A stretch of DNA of 64,000 nucleotides. Origin: VAZQ01 sp035293945 (GTDB lineage: Bacteria; Pseudomonadota; Alphaproteobacteria; Rhizobiales; Xanthobacteraceae). The stretch is from positions 310,001 to 374,000 of the forward strand of contig DATGLV010000039.1 in the NCBI GenBank assembly GCA_035293945.1, written 5' to 3'. A program made the translations under genes and the position numbers. Below are positions 62,402 to 64,000 of the stretch, piece by piece. The notes beneath the pieces are model-generated. The model did no database searches, had not been told where the DNA came from, and saw only the letters and a list, made by a program, of their open reading frames with translations. Positions within the stretch are counted from its first letter, which is position 1. Every line of letters begins with the position of its first letter.

Positions 62402-63241
62402 TCACTTCGCGCCCGCCTTGAAGTTCTTCAAATCCGGGGCTGTCTGATTCTTCTTGGTGGGCATCAAAAAGCCGTCGGCGCTGATGAAGTAGGTTTGTCC
62501 CTGAATCATCGCGTAGGCGTTCTCAGCGGCGCAATTGGTCTCGACCCAGCGCGGATTTTTGAGGCGGTTGTAGTCGCGCGTCACCGTCCACGGACGCGAA
62601 TAGGCGTGATCGATGGTGGTGATGCGGTCATGCAGCTTGTTGGGATTGGCGCCGTCGAGGAAGAAGCGCTCCTTGACCACGGTCTCGTTGTCGGCATGCA
62701 GCGGCAGACCGCTCGCATCGAGGGTGCGTGGTCCCTTCATGCCGCGGGTCTCCACTTCGAGCGCGGTGAAGCGGCCGCTTGCGTCAGGGTCGACCCATTC
62801 GCCGATCGAGTAGCCCTCGAAGCTCGGCGTGATCTTGTCCGGCCAGGCGCGACCGTCCGTATAGATGCGACGGTTCTCGCCGAGCTGGTCGAAGCGGATA
62901 TAAGTGACTTGGGGCGTGATGATGAGCTCGAGCGGCTCGTAGGCGATCATCACCCGCGGCATGCCGGACGGCAGGCACAGGACCTGCGGATTGTATTCCT
63001 GCCCGCCCTCGGCCGCGTCGGCGAGGTTTCGCTCGAATACAGCCTGATATTCCGGCGTGAGCGGCGCCTGCTGGCGCAAGCCCCCCGGCTTGGTCGGATC
63101 CCATTGCGCGGCGCCAGGCCGCTCCCATGCGCCGCGCATATCCGGATATTTCGCCATATCGTCGAGCGCGCGAGCGGCGGTCGCACTCATGGCCAGCGCG
63201 GCCAAGATCGGCCCAATCGTCCCCAAGCTTCGTGCACGCAT
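62402..63241 (-). CDS. Exported protein of unknown function, paralogue 3 of 3
   Basis: 279 residues from ATG 63241 with a signal peptide ending ARA (about 27). Landmarks closely follow the protein at 8627-9484: KYPDMRGAWERPG, APLTPEYQAVFE, one Cys in VLCLPSGMP, RRIYTDGRAWP, FEGYSIGEWVDP, ALEVETRGMKGPR, SGLPLHADNET, DHAYSRPWTVTRDY and a tail ISADGFLMPTKKNQTAPDL. No catalytic motif is recognised, and no cytochrome gene lies nearby. It converges with hrpB and is divergent from the aspartic protease gene. Confidence 0.88.
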   Translation of the reverse strand: MRARSLGTIGPILAALAMSATAARALDDMAKYPDMRGAWERPGAAQWDPTKPGGLRQQAPLTPEYQAVFERNLADAAEGGQEYNPQVLCLPSGMPRVMIAYEPLELIITPQVTYIRFDQLGENRRIYTDGRAWPDKITPSFEGYSIGEWVDPDASGRFTALEVETRGMKGPRTLDASGLPLHADNETVVKERFFLDGANPNKLHDRITTIDHAYSRPWTVTRDYNRLKNPRWVETNCAAENAYAMIQGQTYFISADGFLMPTKKNQTAPDLKNFKAGAK

Positions 63242-63492
63242 GGAGCTTCCTTGTCCTCCCTTTCGGTTTCCCCGGCCGGGCTTCTTTTGGCTCGAGCCGA
63301 AATGCCTGAATGCCCAACAACGTAGCGGGGCGCATACGGTGCCGCAAGCGCGGCCGCGCTGGTGCAATTCTAATTGTTCCTTTCATCTTCCTCTCACCAA
63401 GGCGCTCGAAAGCCGGCCCGGCCGGCGATGGGTTAGCGGCTCTTTCCCTACGCGCATGTTCTGATGGCATCGCCAATACGGAGCGGACTTGA

Positions 63493-64000
63493 ATGCGCCA
63501 AATCATGATCATGGCTGGGGCGGTGATCGGCATGGCTGTTGCTGCCGCGCACATGGCTGATCAGGCCGGACGCAATGCCCGTGCCCCGTCTGCCACCGCA
63601 GCCGCGGCCGCGGTGGGGCGGCCGCCGCCGCAACTCGTCAATACCGGCAGCAGCGTCCTGGTCCGGCCCGATATGCAGGGACGTTTCATGGTCGATGCCC
63701 GAGTCAATGGGCGCCACCTGCAGTTCTTGATCGACACCGGCGCAACGATGGTCGCGCTCAAGGCCCGCGATGCGGCATTGCTCGGCATTCACCCGGGCGC
63801 GCGGGATTTCACCGTCCAGGTTAGCACCGCCAACGGGTCGACGCGAGCTGCGCCGGCCTACCTCGCCATGGTTGAGGTCGATAATCTCAATGTCCGAAAT
63901 GTGACAGCGCTGGTGTCACCAGACGAGGCCTTGAGTGAAAACCTGCTCGGCATGTCCTTTCTCTCGCGGGTTCACTTCACCTACAACGGCGGCATGATGG
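63493..64000 (+). CDS. Retropepsin-like aspartic protease, TIGR02281/clan AA type (3' partial)
   Basis: 169 codons are visible before the window ends. An N-terminal membrane anchor or signal (MIMAGAVIGMAVAAAHMA) is followed by an Ala/Pro-rich linker and the protease domain with the catalytic triad FLIDTGATMVAL. VSTANGSTRAAPAYL, LVSPDEALSENLLGMSFLSRV then follow, matching the small membrane-anchored clan AA proteases of alphaproteobacteria. They act in the periplasm on unknown substrates. The end of the gene lies outside the window. Confidence 0.92.
   Translation, partial: MRQIMIMAGAVIGMAVAAAHMADQAGRNARAPSATAAAAAVGRPPPQLVNTGSSVLVRPDMQGRFMVDARVNGRHLQFLIDTGATMVALKARDAALLGIHPGARDFTVQVSTANGSTRAAPAYLAMVEVDNLNVRNVTALVSPDEALSENLLGMSFLSRVHFTYNGGMM

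Overview
The window is high-GC chromosomal DNA from an alphaproteobacterium, most likely Hyphomicrobiales (Rhizobiales) of the Bradyrhizobium/Rhodopseudomonas/Xanthobacteraceae kind. The evidence is the conserved gene order pckA / chvI-chvG / hprK-EIIA(Man)-NPr / ahcY, the rhizobial-type dispersed palindromes between genes and even inside one gene, the H-NS-type regulator, and several orphan periplasmic solute-binding proteins of the Bug/TctC type. No rRNA, tRNA, CRISPR array, transposase or recombinase gene was seen.

Layout. 1-5.3 kb: a 2-oxoacid dehydrogenase operon (E1-beta, cut by the window edge, and E2) with an aldehyde dehydrogenase between them, then an isoprenylcysteine-methyltransferase-like membrane protein and a 2-hydroxyacid dehydrogenase. 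5.4-9.5 kb: an Inh-type protease inhibitor, an H-NS-like protein, and a periplasmic cluster of a di-haem cytochrome c, a mono-haem cytochrome c and an exported protein of unknown function. 9.5-20.4 kb: an accessory catabolic and redox region with an M20 amidohydrolase, a TauD-type dioxygenase operon carrying two different solute-binding proteins, a second copy of the exported unknown family, a Tat-exported molybdopterin oxidase with a cytochrome b, another Bug protein, a Tat-exported amidohydrolase and a protoglobin. 20.4-26 kb: an unknown membrane protein, a frameshifted nucleotidyltransferase, and a roughly 2.8 kb segment bounded by a duplicated 3' end of radC. That segment holds an epoxide hydrolase, a truncated lipocalin-like gene and an overlapping DUF6883/DUF4926-like pair.

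26-37 kb: housekeeping and transport genes (map, sfsA, an NhaP2-type antiporter, modBC without modA, a Yip1-like protein, mepA, a DUF488 protein, a Tat-exported RidA, lepA, a class II glutamine amidotransferase). 37-47 kb: ahcY, the incomplete PTS branch, chvG/chvI, a HugZ/PNPOx-like protein and pckA with a clear terminator. 46.7-64 kb: a low-complexity LTXXQ protein, an FAD oxidoreductase, a DUF2865 protein, a RidA, an NhaD-type antiporter overlapping polA, an acyltransferase, a Bug protein, an SGNH hydrolase, hrpB, the third exported unknown paralogue and the start of a retropepsin-like aspartic protease.

How the genes fit together: the 37-47 kb block is the rhizobial envelope-stress and carbon-control module, in which HprK, NPr and EIIA are thought to communicate with ChvG/ChvI and pckA. 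The accessory half combines periplasmic binding proteins, exported redox proteins and one-step catabolic enzymes, which suits a soil oligotroph. The points most worth a second look are the radC 3'-end duplication and the cargo it encloses, the three-copy exported protein family beside c-type cytochromes, a palindromic repeat translated inside the E2 linker, a DNA polymerase I that has lost two proofreading carboxylates, and a hairpin covering the hprK ribosome binding site.
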